NCBI RefSeq assembly: GCF_001298675.1 | Contig: NZ_CYIG01000008.1 | Coordinates: 41,063-105,062 of the forward strand | Source: Paenacidovorax caeni | GTDB lineage: Bacteria > Pseudomonadota > Gammaproteobacteria > Burkholderiales > Burkholderiaceae_C | Reading direction: 5' to 3' | DNA: 64,000 nt | Part shown: piece after piece, positions 56,638 to 64,000 of the stretch | Layout of the letters: each line of letters begins with the position of its first letter | Position numbering within the stretch: position 1 is the stretch's first letter | Notes under the pieces: model-generated | The model's input: only the letters and a program-made list of their open reading frames with translations | The model's database searches: none | Told to the model about the DNA's origin: nothing | Made by a program: the position numbers and the translations under genes

Positions 56638-57699
56638 CTATTGCGCCGGATCGCGCAGTTCCCAGCGGATCGCGTCGATTTCCGCCAGGAGCTCAGGCGA
56701 GAGCTGCGTACCCCAGGCGTCGAGGTTTTCGTCGAGCTGCGCGAGCGAGCGCACGCCAATGATGGTGCTGGCCACGCGCCAGTTGCAGTAGCAGAAAGCC
56801 AGCGCCATCTGCACCGGCGTCAGGCCATGAGCGCGCGCGAGCTGGTTGTAGCGGCGCGCCGCTGCCAGTGCCTCGGGCCGGCCCCAGCGCTGCTGGCGTA
56901 CCGACGCATAGCGCGCAATGCGCCCATCCTGCGGCGCGCCGGGGTCGGTGGGGGCATGCTGGTCATACTTTCCCGTCAGCAGGCTGTAGCCCAGCGGCGA
57001 GTAGGCCAGCAGCGAGACATTCAGGCGGTGGCAGGTTTCGTCCAGCGCGTTCTCCCAGCTGCGGTTGAGCAGGCAGTACGGGTTCTGCACCGAGGCCACA
57101 CGTGGTAACCCATGCTGCTCCGCCAGGCGCACGAACTCGTGCACGCCATAGGGCGTCTCGTTGGACAAGCCCACATAGCGCACCTTGCCCGCGCGTACCA
57201 GCCGCGCCAGTGTGTCGAGCTGCTCATGAATCGGTGTTTGCGACGCCTCCTTGGCAGGGTCGTAGTACAGCTGGCCAAACATCGGCACATGGCGTTCGGG
57301 CCAATGGATCTGGTAGAGATCAATCACGTCGGTCTGCAGCCGGCGCAGGCTGGCCTCGCAGGAGCCCACGATGTCGTCCGGTGTCAAACCCTTGCCTTCG
57401 CGGATCCAGGGCATGCCGCGCGATGGGCCTGCCACCTTGCTCGCCAGCACCACGCGCTGGCGTACGCCCGGCCGGCTGGCGAACCAGCGTCCCAGAATGG
57501 TCTCGGTGGCGCCATAGGTTTCGGCACGCGGTGGCACGGCGTACATCTCGGCCGTGTCGAGAAAGTTCACCCCGCGCGCCAGGGCGCGGTCGAGGATGGC
57601 ATGGGCCTGGGCCTCCTCCACCTGCTCGCCAAAGGTCATGGTGCCCAGACAAATGGGTGACACGCGCAGCGCGCTCTGCCCCAGAAAAATGCTGTTCAT
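56638..57699 (-). CDS. Aldo/keto reductase (Tas-like)
   Basis: NADPH-dependent oxidoreductase, 353 residues. The TIM-barrel AKR shows LGTMTFG, the catalytic Asp/Tyr in FLDTAEMY, the Lys in RVVLASKVAG, the His in IDLYQIHWP, and the C-terminal cofactor motif ASTIIGVRSLAQLDENLDAW. The length and the EAQAHAILDRALARGVNF start resemble Escherichia coli Tas. Divergent from the downstream hydrolase gene with an 84-bp gap. Substrate unknown. Confidence 0.91.
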   Translation of the reverse strand: MNSIFLGQSALRVSPICLGTMTFGEQVEEAQAHAILDRALARGVNFLDTAEMYAVPPRAETYGATETILGRWFASRPGVRQRVVLASKVAGPSRGMPWIREGKGLTPDDIVGSCEASLRRLQTDVIDLYQIHWPERHVPMFGQLYYDPAKEASQTPIHEQLDTLARLVRAGKVRYVGLSNETPYGVHEFVRLAEQHGLPRVASVQNPYCLLNRSWENALDETCHRLNVSLLAYSPLGYSLLTGKYDQHAPTDPGAPQDGRIARYASVRQQRWGRPEALAAARRYNQLARAHGLTPVQMALAFCYCNWRVASTIIGVRSLAQLDENLDAWGTQLSPELLAEIDAIRWELRDPAQ

Positions 57700-57783
57700 A
57701 CGTATGATCTCCTGCCAGCAGTGTACGGACTCCCTCCGACGCCTGCAGACATAAGCAAACACCCCCTGCACGACCACGCGCCC

Positions 57784-58728
57784 ATGTACAAGCCGCAACG
57801 CCCTAGCCGCTCCGAAACCCTGCACATCCGTGGACTCGACTACCACGTCCGTGTGTGGGGGCAGCCCCAACCCGGCCAAGCCCCGCTGGTGCTGCTGCAT
57901 GGCTGGATGGACACTGGCGCCTCCTACCAATTCATGGCCGATGCATTCAGCGACGCCTTTGCCACACAGCGCCTGATCGTCGCACCAGACTGGCGCGGCT
58001 TCGGCCACACAACCCTGCCCTGGCCCTGCGACAGCTTCCACTTCGCCGACTATCTGGCCGACCTCGACCTGCTGCTGGACCACTACGCCGACACCCAACC
58101 CGTCGATCTGGTGGGCCACAGCATGGGCGGCAATATCGCCATGGTCTACGCGGGCGCCCAGCCCGCCCGCGTGCGCAGCCTGGTCAACCTGGAAGGCTTC
58201 GGTCTGCCCGCCACCACGCCCAACGATGCGCCGAAACGCCTGGCGCAATGGCTGCGTGAACTGCGCCAGCACCGCGAAGGCGCGATGGCACTGAAGGACT
58301 ACGACAATGCCGACGGCGTCGCCCAGCGGCTGACCAAGACCAACCCGCGCTTGCCCGCTGACAAGGCAGCTTGGCTGGCACGGCACTGGGCATGCCAGGG
58401 CAGCAACGGCCGCTGGGCCATCATGGGCCACGCCGCGCACAAGGTCGTCAACCCCCAGCTCTACCGGGTGGAAGAAGCCAACGCGCTCTACGCAGCGATC
58501 ACTGCGCCCGTACTGAGCGTGCAAGCCAGTGACGACAGCTTGGCCGGGTGGTGGAAAGGCCAATACAGCCTGGCGGAATACCACCAGCGCTTGACCCACG
58601 TCCGCCGCTACAGCACCGCCACCGTGCAAGACGCAGGCCACATGCTGCACCACGACCAGCCGCATGCGGTGGCGCAGTTGATCGAGCGTTTTGTCTTGAG
58701 TTGCCCCGGTTCCAGCGAGGCCGGTTAA
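57784..58728 (+). CDS. Alpha/beta hydrolase
   Basis: Cytosolic hydrolase of 314 residues. The fold's oxyanion motif VLLHGWMDTGASYQF, the DWRGFGHTT strand, the nucleophile elbow VGHSMGGN (Ser about residue 113) and the late catalytic His in DAGHMLHHDQP are all present, so it should be active. It stands alone; ester, lactone or amide substrates cannot be separated. The ATG at 57784 directly precedes the conserved fold. Confidence 0.9.
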   Translation: MYKPQRPSRSETLHIRGLDYHVRVWGQPQPGQAPLVLLHGWMDTGASYQFMADAFSDAFATQRLIVAPDWRGFGHTTLPWPCDSFHFADYLADLDLLLDHYADTQPVDLVGHSMGGNIAMVYAGAQPARVRSLVNLEGFGLPATTPNDAPKRLAQWLRELRQHREGAMALKDYDNADGVAQRLTKTNPRLPADKAAWLARHWACQGSNGRWAIMGHAAHKVVNPQLYRVEEANALYAAITAPVLSVQASDDSLAGWWKGQYSLAEYHQRLTHVRRYSTATVQDAGHMLHHDQPHAVAQLIERFVLSCPGSSEAG

Positions 58729-58784
58729 CGCAAGGCAGCCGCCATCTTGGCCAACGCTCGGCCAACTGCACCGCAGGGTGATGA

Positions 58785-58943
58785 CAACCATCGCCCTTCT
58801 ACTCTGCCGCGCAGATACTAGGGGCTCTTGGCTTGTCGATCGAGGCGCTGGAGGCAGGTATCCACCACATGGAGCAGCCAGGGTTCTGCGGTGGCCTGCA
58901 CACCACCCCGGTGCACCGGATACAGTCAGGCCACCATGATTGA
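58785..58943 (+). pseudogene. Truncated gene fragment coupled to the SSB gene
   Basis: A frame open from 58785 to a TGA at 58941-58943 encodes AAQILGALGLSIEALEAGIHH...MEQPGFCGGLHTTPVHRIQSG with no proper start. Its stop overlaps the SSB start (ATGATTGA, 58936-58943), the arrangement of two translationally coupled genes. It looks like the C-terminal ~45 residues of a protein whose 5' part has been deleted. Unrecognised family; upstream in-frame stops at 58779-58784 show it cannot be a complete gene. Confidence 0.5.
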
Positions 58944-59316
58944 TGCCCTGATAGCTGGAAAACTCCATAGCCACCCCGAGCAACGCACGGGAAAGAACGG
59001 TCAACCCTATGCCACGGCCAAGGTACGTGCCACGGGTGGCGATGGCGAAAGCCTGTTCGTGAACGTGATTGCCTTCGAGACCCACACGGTGACGGCACTG
59101 CTGGCGCTCGGTGCGGGTGACAGCATCGCCCTGGCCGGCAGCATCACGCCGAAGGTATGGACAGACCGCGAAGGCCAGCCCCGCCCGGCGCTGGACATGG
59201 TGGCGCACCAGGTGCTGACGACTTACCACGTCACGCGCAAGCGCCGCACAGTTCAAGCCCCTCACCACGGCAATGAGAGACCGGGGCTGGATGATGGTGA
59301 GCCGCTCGACTTCTGA
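58936..59316 (+). CDS. Single-stranded DNA-binding protein of plasmid/integrative-element type
   Basis: 126-residue OB-fold protein. The N-terminal part (IDALIAGKLHSHPEQRTGKNGQPYATAKVRA) and ESLFVNVIAFETHTVTALLAL, then DSIALAGSITPKVWTDREGQPRPALDMVAHQVLTTYHVTRKRR, are typical of the short SSB proteins carried by conjugative plasmids and ICEs rather than the longer chromosomal ssb. The C-terminus DDGEPLDF resembles the acidic SSB tail. No other conjugation gene is nearby, so it is probably a remnant. Confidence 0.85.
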   Translation: MIDALIAGKLHSHPEQRTGKNGQPYATAKVRATGGDGESLFVNVIAFETHTVTALLALGAGDSIALAGSITPKVWTDREGQPRPALDMVAHQVLTTYHVTRKRRTVQAPHHGNERPGLDDGEPLDF

Positions 59317-59603
59317 CCCCGCAGAATTCGTCCCAGGCGTTGTGGATTTTTTTCATCGCCTGATGGGTGCGATGAATCCTCCGCAGGGTATACGCCACAA
59401 AAGGGAGCAATCTACCCTGACCTGGTAAAGGCCAAACCCTGTTTTATGCAAGCCCCTCTACTGGGACATGCTTTGCAGCGGGCGGAGAAAGCCACAGCAG
59501 GCCGCCCGCCCCGCGCGCCCCGCACCCAGACGCAGACCTGGATGACAATCGACTAAGCAGTTGCTGCAACCCGCCCTTGTTTCACTTCTTCGCCACCGCG
59601 TCC
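59317..59603. other. Intergenic region between ssb and the export operon
   Basis: 287 bp. It holds an 8-bp-arm hairpin (TTCATCGC / GCGATGAA, 59352-59359 and 59369-59376) preceded, not followed, by a T run, so it is not a plus-strand terminator. No further gene is seen. The promoter of the downstream export genes presumably lies here but no clear -35/-10 pair stands out. Confidence 0.4.
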
Positions 59604-60923
59604 ATGGCCCTCCCGTTCCGCTCACAGCCCCTGCCCAAACTGCGCCGCTGGGGTATTCCCCTGGCCTTCCTGGCGGTGGCCTTGGCTGTTGCCGTCGCGT
59701 GGTGGTCGGCACGCAGCATTGCCGTCCCCGCCGTGGCCGCGCAAACGCAACCCCTGCTGCGCACACTGCAGGTCACTGCACGGGTGGCCACCCTGTCCCG
59801 GGTCGAGGTAGGGGCCACCCTCACCGGACGGGTGCAGTCGGTTCTGGTACGCGAAGGCGACACCGTACGCGCTGGCGCGCCCCTGGTCGAACTGGAGACA
59901 GATGAGCTGCGCGCAGCCTGGCTGCAGGCCGTGGCCAACGAGCAGCAAGCCAAGGCCCGTCTGCAAGGCCTGCGCACCACGGGCCGCGTGACAGCGAAGG
60001 CCGGCGTGGCCCAGGCCGACGCCAGCGTGCTTGCCGCGCAGGCAGAACTGCGCCGCGGGCACCAGTTGGTTGCCCAAGGCTTCATCAGTGCCTCGCGACT
60101 GGACGAATTGCAGCGCGCTGTGGACGTGGCACTGGCGCAGCAGCGCAACGCCAATGCCCAGCGCCAGGCCAATGCAGACACGGGAACCGATCTGGCCCAA
60201 GCCCAGGCCCAACTGGCGGTGGCCCGCGCTAGCACGCAGGCTGCCGCTGCGCGGCTGGCACAAGCCACCGTGCGCGCGCCCACCGATGCCACGGTCCTGT
60301 TGCGCACCGTGGAACCCGGGCAGATCGTGCAGCCAGGCAAGGCACTGCTGCAGCTGGCGCTGGCGGGCCCGACCCAGCTGGTGGCCCAACTGGATGAGCG
60401 CTTTCTGGAACAGCTTGAGGTAGGGCAAAGGGCCACTGTGATTGCGGATGCCTTTCCAAACCAGCGGTTGCAGGCGCGGGTGCTGTCCATGGCCCCCGGT
60501 GTGGATGCGCAACGCGGCTCCATCGAGGTCAAGCTGGCCCTGCAGGCGGCCCCGCCAACCTTCCTGCGCGAAGACATGACGCTGTCGGTCGAGATAGAGA
60601 CAGGCCGTCGTCCCCAGGCCCTGGCGCTGCCTCTGAGTGCGCTGCGTCACATCGACGGCGATACCGCCACGGTCTACATCGCCCAAGACGGCCGCGCCCA
60701 AGCCCAGAGCGTACGCCTGGGCCTGCGCAACCTGGTCGCCGCCGAGATCACGCAAGGCCTGGCTGCCGACGCGTTGGTTCTGCTGGGCCCCCGCGTGCGG
60801 CCAGGCATGCGCGTTCGGCCCCAGGCGCAGCCGTGGCATGACGACAGCACAAGCTCTCCGACACGCGCAGGTGGCCGCGACAGTGACGCCGGAGCCGCAC
60901 TCACCCACGCGGTGGGGCGTTAA
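59604..60923 (+). CDS. HlyD/RND-type periplasmic adaptor (membrane fusion protein)
   Basis: Periplasmic linker of a tripartite or ABC export system, 439 residues. One N-terminal helix (IPLAFLAVALAVAVAWWSA) is followed by a biotinyl-lipoyl-like half-motif VGATLTGRVQSVLVREGDTVRAGAPLVELE, a long coiled-coil hairpin (ARLQGLRTTGR...QAELRRGHQLVAQGFISASRLDEL), the second lipoyl half RAPTDATVLLRTVEPGQIVQPGKALL, and a beta-barrel domain. First of three genes on one strand; the permease follows after 15 bp. Resembles the DevB part of DevBCA-type exporters. Confidence 0.9.
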   Translation: MALPFRSQPLPKLRRWGIPLAFLAVALAVAVAWWSARSIAVPAVAAQTQPLLRTLQVTARVATLSRVEVGATLTGRVQSVLVREGDTVRAGAPLVELETDELRAAWLQAVANEQQAKARLQGLRTTGRVTAKAGVAQADASVLAAQAELRRGHQLVAQGFISASRLDELQRAVDVALAQQRNANAQRQANADTGTDLAQAQAQLAVARASTQAAAARLAQATVRAPTDATVLLRTVEPGQIVQPGKALLQLALAGPTQLVAQLDERFLEQLEVGQRATVIADAFPNQRLQARVLSMAPGVDAQRGSIEVKLALQAAPPTFLREDMTLSVEIETGRRPQALALPLSALRHIDGDTATVYIAQDGRAQAQSVRLGLRNLVAAEITQGLAADALVLLGPRVRPGMRVRPQAQPWHDDSTSSPTRAGGRDSDAGAALTHAVGR

Positions 60924-60938
60924 AAGAGGTAGTACACC

Positions 60939-62165
60939 ATGGCGCTCACCCTGGGATTTGAGTGGCGGGTGGCCCTGCGCTTTCTGCGCGAAGGGCGTAT
61001 GCAGACGGCCCTCATCATCATTGGCGTCGCTGCAGGCGTGGCCGTCGTGGCGTACATCTCGGCGCTGATCAACGGACTGCAGAGCAACACCATCACCAAA
61101 ACCCTGGGGGCCCAGTCGCACCTGAGTGTGCGAGCACCCGATGACACGGTGCTGAGCGCCCGGGCGCCGGACGCGCAGACGCGCGTGCTGGCAGAAGCCC
61201 AGCCCCGCGCCCAACGCCTGCGCTCCGTCGCCAATTGGCAGGCGCTAATGCCCGTACTGGAGCAGCTGCCGGAGGTCACCGCAGTCTCGCCCATGGTGTC
61301 GGGCAGCGGCTTGGCGTTGCGGGGGGAAGCCGCCCAGGCCATGGCGCTAATGGGGGTGGACCTGGACCGCTACGACCGCATCATCGACTTGCGTGCCAAG
61401 GTCGTCAGCGGCACCGCGCGACTAGGTCCTGGCGAAGCCATCATTGGCCGCGAACTGGCGGCCGACCTGGGCGTGCGACCGGGCGACCGGTTTACCCTGC
61501 AAACGGGCAGCCGCAGCGATGCGGTGCGCGTCACGGCCCTGGTGGATCTGGGCGTCAAAGACCTGAACCGCCGCACGGTCATCGTGCCACTGCGGGCAGC
61601 GCAAAACCTGCTGGCCCTACCTGGTGGCGCCACGCTGCTCGACCTGACCGTGCGCGACGTATGGCAGGCCCAACGACTGGCAAGCGAGCTGGCACAGCGC
61701 TACCCCTACAAAGTCGAAAGCTGGCAGGACAACAATGCACAACTGGTCTCGGCACTGAACGCCCAAACCATCAGCACCACCATCATCCGCACTGTGGTGC
61801 TGGTCGTGGTCGTGCTCGGCATCTCCAGCGTTTTGGTGGTGTCGGTGGTGCAAAAGCGGCGGGAAATCGGCATCCTGCGCGCCATGGGAGCCACGCGCGG
61901 GCAAATGCTGCGCGTTTTCCTTCTGCAAGGCGCCATCGTGGGGGCCATTGGGTCTGCCCTGGGACTGCTACTGGCGGTCATATTGATCGCTGCGTTCACC
62001 ACCCTGGTACGGGGCTCAGACGGTCTACCACTGTTCGCCATTACCCTGGCCCCCTGGACCGCTCTGCAAACTGCCGTCATCGCCACAGTGTGTGGCGTGC
62101 TGGCAGGTGTCGCACCCGCACGGCGCGCCGCGGCCATGGACCCCGCCCAGGCCATCCGCCTCTAA
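60939..62165 (+). CDS. ABC transporter permease (FtsX/MacB-like)
   Basis: Inner membrane permease of 408 residues. N-terminal helix MQTALIIIGVAAGVAVVAYISALI, a large periplasmic domain (MacB-PCD type), then three C-terminal helices of the FtsX family (IIRTVVLVVVVLGISSVLVVSVVQKRREIGILRAMGATRGQMLRVFLLQGAIVGAIG) ending in the usual RRAAAMDPAQAIRL. With the preceding adaptor and following ATPase it makes an ABC exporter, probably of DevC type. It starts 15 bp after the adaptor gene. Confidence 0.9.
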   Translation: MALTLGFEWRVALRFLREGRMQTALIIIGVAAGVAVVAYISALINGLQSNTITKTLGAQSHLSVRAPDDTVLSARAPDAQTRVLAEAQPRAQRLRSVANWQALMPVLEQLPEVTAVSPMVSGSGLALRGEAAQAMALMGVDLDRYDRIIDLRAKVVSGTARLGPGEAIIGRELAADLGVRPGDRFTLQTGSRSDAVRVTALVDLGVKDLNRRTVIVPLRAAQNLLALPGGATLLDLTVRDVWQAQRLASELAQRYPYKVESWQDNNAQLVSALNAQTISTTIIRTVVLVVVVLGISSVLVVSVVQKRREIGILRAMGATRGQMLRVFLLQGAIVGAIGSALGLLLAVILIAAFTTLVRGSDGLPLFAITLAPWTALQTAVIATVCGVLAGVAPARRAAAMDPAQAIRL

Positions 62166-62170
62166 CAGCC

Positions 62171-62896
62171 ATGCCCATGCCTTCGCCAGCTTCATCCCAT
62201 GATCTGCTCGTCCTGCAGGCAGCGCGCAAAAGCTACAACCCCGGGTTGCCCAGCGAGGTCGAAGTTCTGCATGGCGTGGACTTACGCGCCGCCCACGACG
62301 AGTTCATGGCGCTGATTGGCCCTTCCGGCTCAGGGAAAAGCACCCTGCTGAACGTCCTGGGCCTGCTAGAGCCGCTCAGCAGCGGCCGCTATCTGTTGCA
62401 AGGCGAAGCCGTACAAGATCTCGACGACACGGCGTTGACGCTGCTGCGCCGACAGACGCTAGGCTTTGTGTTCCAGTTTCACCATCTGCTGCCCGCATTC
62501 TCCGCCTTGGAAAACGTCACCTTGCCGGCCCTGATGGGTGAAGGCAAAGTAAGCACTGCACAACGCGAGCATGCGCGCAGCTTGCTGGATGCCGTCGGAT
62601 TGGCCCACGCCATGGACAAACGACCGAACGAGTTGTCAGGAGGGATGCAGCAGCGCGTCGCCATCGCCCGGGCACTGGTAATGTCGCCCCCACTGGTGCT
62701 GGCCGATGAACCCACAGGCAACCTCGATACCGCCTCGTCCGACGACGTCTTTGCCCTGATGCGCCGCATCCATTCAGAGCGTGGCACCGCATTCATCATC
62801 GTGACCCACGACCCGCGCTTGGCCCAGCGCTGTGACCGGGTGGTCGAGCTGGTGGATGGGCAGATTGCACGCGACATGGCACAAGCACCAGAGTGA
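62171..62896 (+). CDS. ABC transporter ATP-binding protein (LolD/DevA-like)
   Basis: Cytosolic ATPase of 241 residues. Walker A is GPSGSGKST, the Q-loop is in FVFQFHHLL, the signature is LSGGMQQRVAIARAL, Walker B is LVLADEPTGNLD and the H-loop is IVTHDP. Sequence pattern belongs to the MacB/LolD/DevA group. The start is the ATG at 62171, 5 bp after the permease stop. The IS-like end sequence begins three bases after its stop, so an insertion may have removed any downstream gene. Confidence 0.93.
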   Translation: MPMPSPASSHDLLVLQAARKSYNPGLPSEVEVLHGVDLRAAHDEFMALIGPSGSGKSTLLNVLGLLEPLSSGRYLLQGEAVQDLDDTALTLLRRQTLGFVFQFHHLLPAFSALENVTLPALMGEGKVSTAQREHARSLLDAVGLAHAMDKRPNELSGGMQQRVAIARALVMSPPLVLADEPTGNLDTASSDDVFALMRRIHSERGTAFIIVTHDPRLAQRCDRVVELVDGQIARDMAQAPE

Positions 62897-62898
62897 GA

Positions 62899-62921
62899 GT
62901 GCGCAGAATTTTGTGTAAACG
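62899..62921 (+). repeat. IS256-type terminal repeat, solitary copy
   Basis: GTGCGCAGAATTTTGTGTAAACG, 22 of 23 bases identical to the end of the IS element at 63000, in the same orientation and 101 bp upstream. No matching opposite end lies between them, so it is an orphan end or a remnant of an earlier insertion. Confidence 0.8.
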
Positions 62922-62999
62922 CGACATCATCACGAACATCAAAGCCCTGCCCAATTCAAAAAAAGGGAGCTTCGGGGTATTCGACTTCTTGCCACGAGG

Positions 63000-64000
63000 G
63001 TGTGCAGAATTTTGTGTAAACGGACAATCCACCGCCGGCGCGAGCCGGCCTGTCCGTAAGCACAATGAGCACCAAGAAACACGACGTACCCGAAGAACTG
63101 CTGTCTGGCCTGCTGGCTAACTACAAGAAGCCTGAAGACCTCATCGGCGAGAACGGCCTGCTCAAGCAACTGACCAAGCTGCTGGTCGAGCGAGCTTTGG
63201 ACGCAGAACTGACCGAACACCTGGGCCATGAACGCAACGAGGCGGTGGCCAACCCCGCTGGCAACACCCGCAACGGCAAGAGCAAGAAGACCCTCAAGGG
63301 CGATTTCGGCGAGTTGCCCATTGAGGTGCCCCGCGACCGCCATGGCAGCTTCGAGCCCCAGCTCATCCCCAAGCACCAGACCCGCTGGGCCGGCTTCGAC
63401 GACAAAATCATCTCGCTGTACGCCCGTGGCATGACGGTGCGCGAGATACAGGCCCACCTCGAAGAGATGTACGGCACCGAGGTCTCACCCAGCCTGATTT
63501 CCTCGGTGACCGATGCCGTGGCCGACGAGGTCAAGGCCTGGCAGGCCCGGCCGCTGGAGCCGATTTACCCCATCGTCTATCTGGACTGCATCCACGTGAA
63601 GGTGCGCGAGGGCGCGGTGCGGGTCAAGGCGGTGTACCTGGCCATCGGCATCACCATGACGGGCGAGAAGGAGGTGCTGGGTCTGTGGCTGGCGCAGACC
63701 GAGGGTGCCAAGTTCTGGCTGCAGGTTGTGACCGAACTGCGCAACCGGGGCGTGCAGGACATCTTCATCGCCTGCGTCGATGGGCTCAAGGGCTTTCCTG
63801 ACGCGATTGAGGCGGTATTCCCCAAGGCGGTGGTGCAGTTATGCATCGTTCACATGGTGCGCCACAGCCTGAACTACGTCTCATGGAAGCGCCGCAAAGA
63901 GGTGGCTGCCGACCTGCGCCGCATCTACACGGCCGCCACCGCCGAAGAGGCCGAGCTGATGCTCGGTGAATTCGAGGACCGCTGGGATGCCGAGTACCTG
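63000..64000 (+). mobile_element. IS256-family insertion sequence (right part beyond window)
   Basis: Begins with the terminal repeat GTGTGCAGAATTTTGTGTAAACG (63000-63022), followed by the transposase gene at 63065. Only the left end is in view, so the target-site duplication and the right terminal repeat cannot be checked. The element's gene runs past the window edge. Confidence 0.85.
63065..64000 (+). CDS. IS256-family transposase (3' truncated by window)
   Basis: Mutator-like DDE transposase, 312 codons visible of about 400. The N-terminal region [27 protein letters not shown] and [27 protein letters not shown] is the IS256 signature; the first catalytic Asp is in [14 protein letters not shown] and the second in [25 protein letters not shown] follows. 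The final Glu lies beyond the window. The frame is open and apparently intact to the edge. Confidence 0.95.
   Translation, partial: MSTKKHDVPEELLSGLLANYKKPEDLIGENGLLKQLTKLLVERALDAELTEHLGHERNEAVANPAGNTRNGKSKKTLKGDFGELPIEVPRDRHGSFEPQLIPKHQTRWAGFDDKIISLYARGMTVREIQAHLEEMYGTEVSPSLISSVTDAVADEVKAWQARPLEPIYPIVYLDCIHVKVREGAVRVKAVYLAIGITMTGEKEVLGLWLAQTEGAKFWLQVVTELRNRGVQDIFIACVDGLKGFPDAIEAVFPKAVVQLCIVHMVRHSLNYVSWKRRKEVAADLRRIYTAATAEEAELMLGEFEDRWDAEYL

Noticed and set aside
59352..59376. Hairpin TTCATCGC / GCGATGAA as terminator after ssb
   Set aside because: The T run lies before the stem on the plus strand, which is the wrong side for a plus-strand terminator.

Overview
The window is a stretch of GC-rich bacterial chromosome that looks like a member of the Comamonadaceae (Acidovorax-like Betaproteobacteria). 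The evidence is the GC-rich codon usage, the gene neighbourhoods (thiO-thiS-thiG-thiE behind a TPP riboswitch; folC-SPOR-cvpA-purF-metZ-gltX; yajQ next to murB), and a short palindromic intergenic repeat built around CCAGCGCTT...AAGCGCTGG that occurs at about a dozen places. The species assignment is inference; no 16S rRNA gene is present.

Layout. 1-1247: 3' part of a DASS-family anion transporter. 1368-2588: an AT-rich, probably acquired, membrane acyltransferase. 2690-6846: thiamine biosynthesis, with thiD divergent from a TPP-riboswitch-led thiOSGE operon. 6862-8991: a FimV-like protein. 9192-12339: a Crp/Fnr regulator, an aminoglycoside-phosphotransferase-like protein and an acyl-CoA dehydrogenase. 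12418-17566: a class III nucleotide cyclase with an FHA domain, divergent from a trifunctional putA whose upstream region carries GTTGCA-type operators. 17678-21528: a patatin phospholipase resembling CBASS effectors but without a partner, a 268-bp cloverleaf-shaped element, LD-carboxypeptidase, and tadA fused to a degenerate alpha/beta hydrolase. 21710-26537: rlhA, an RNase D-like exonuclease, metY and ompW. 26664-35326: DUF808, purL (with a repeat-like sequence inside its reading frame), map and glnD. 35331-37076: two small unknown proteins, def and a DUF454 protein. 37132-38984: five tRNA genes (two Asn, then Asp, Glu, Ala) around an iron-type substrate-binding protein. 39052-46152: the gltX-metZ-purF-cvpA-SPOR-folC block on the minus strand. 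46201-50756: arsC-like, glycine-zipper protein, ppnP, argG, SDR and queC. 50753-58728: queuosine-precursor transporter, murB, yajQ, retropepsin-like protease, degenerate HD-GYP protein, plsY, ybaK, aldo/keto reductase and alpha/beta hydrolase. 58785-64000: an accessory segment with a truncated gene coupled to an SSB of the conjugative-element type, a three-gene ABC export system, and an IS256-family element running off the window.

Most of the window is housekeeping metabolism (thiamine, purines, methionine, arginine, folate, proline catabolism, peptidoglycan, tRNA modification). No CRISPR array or complete multigene defence system was seen. The most unusual signals are non-coding or at domain level: the repeat-like sequence read in frame inside purL, the cloverleaf element at 18712-18979, the TadA fusion that lost its hydrolase nucleophile, the lone CapV-like patatin, and the conjugative-element scar at 58785-59316.
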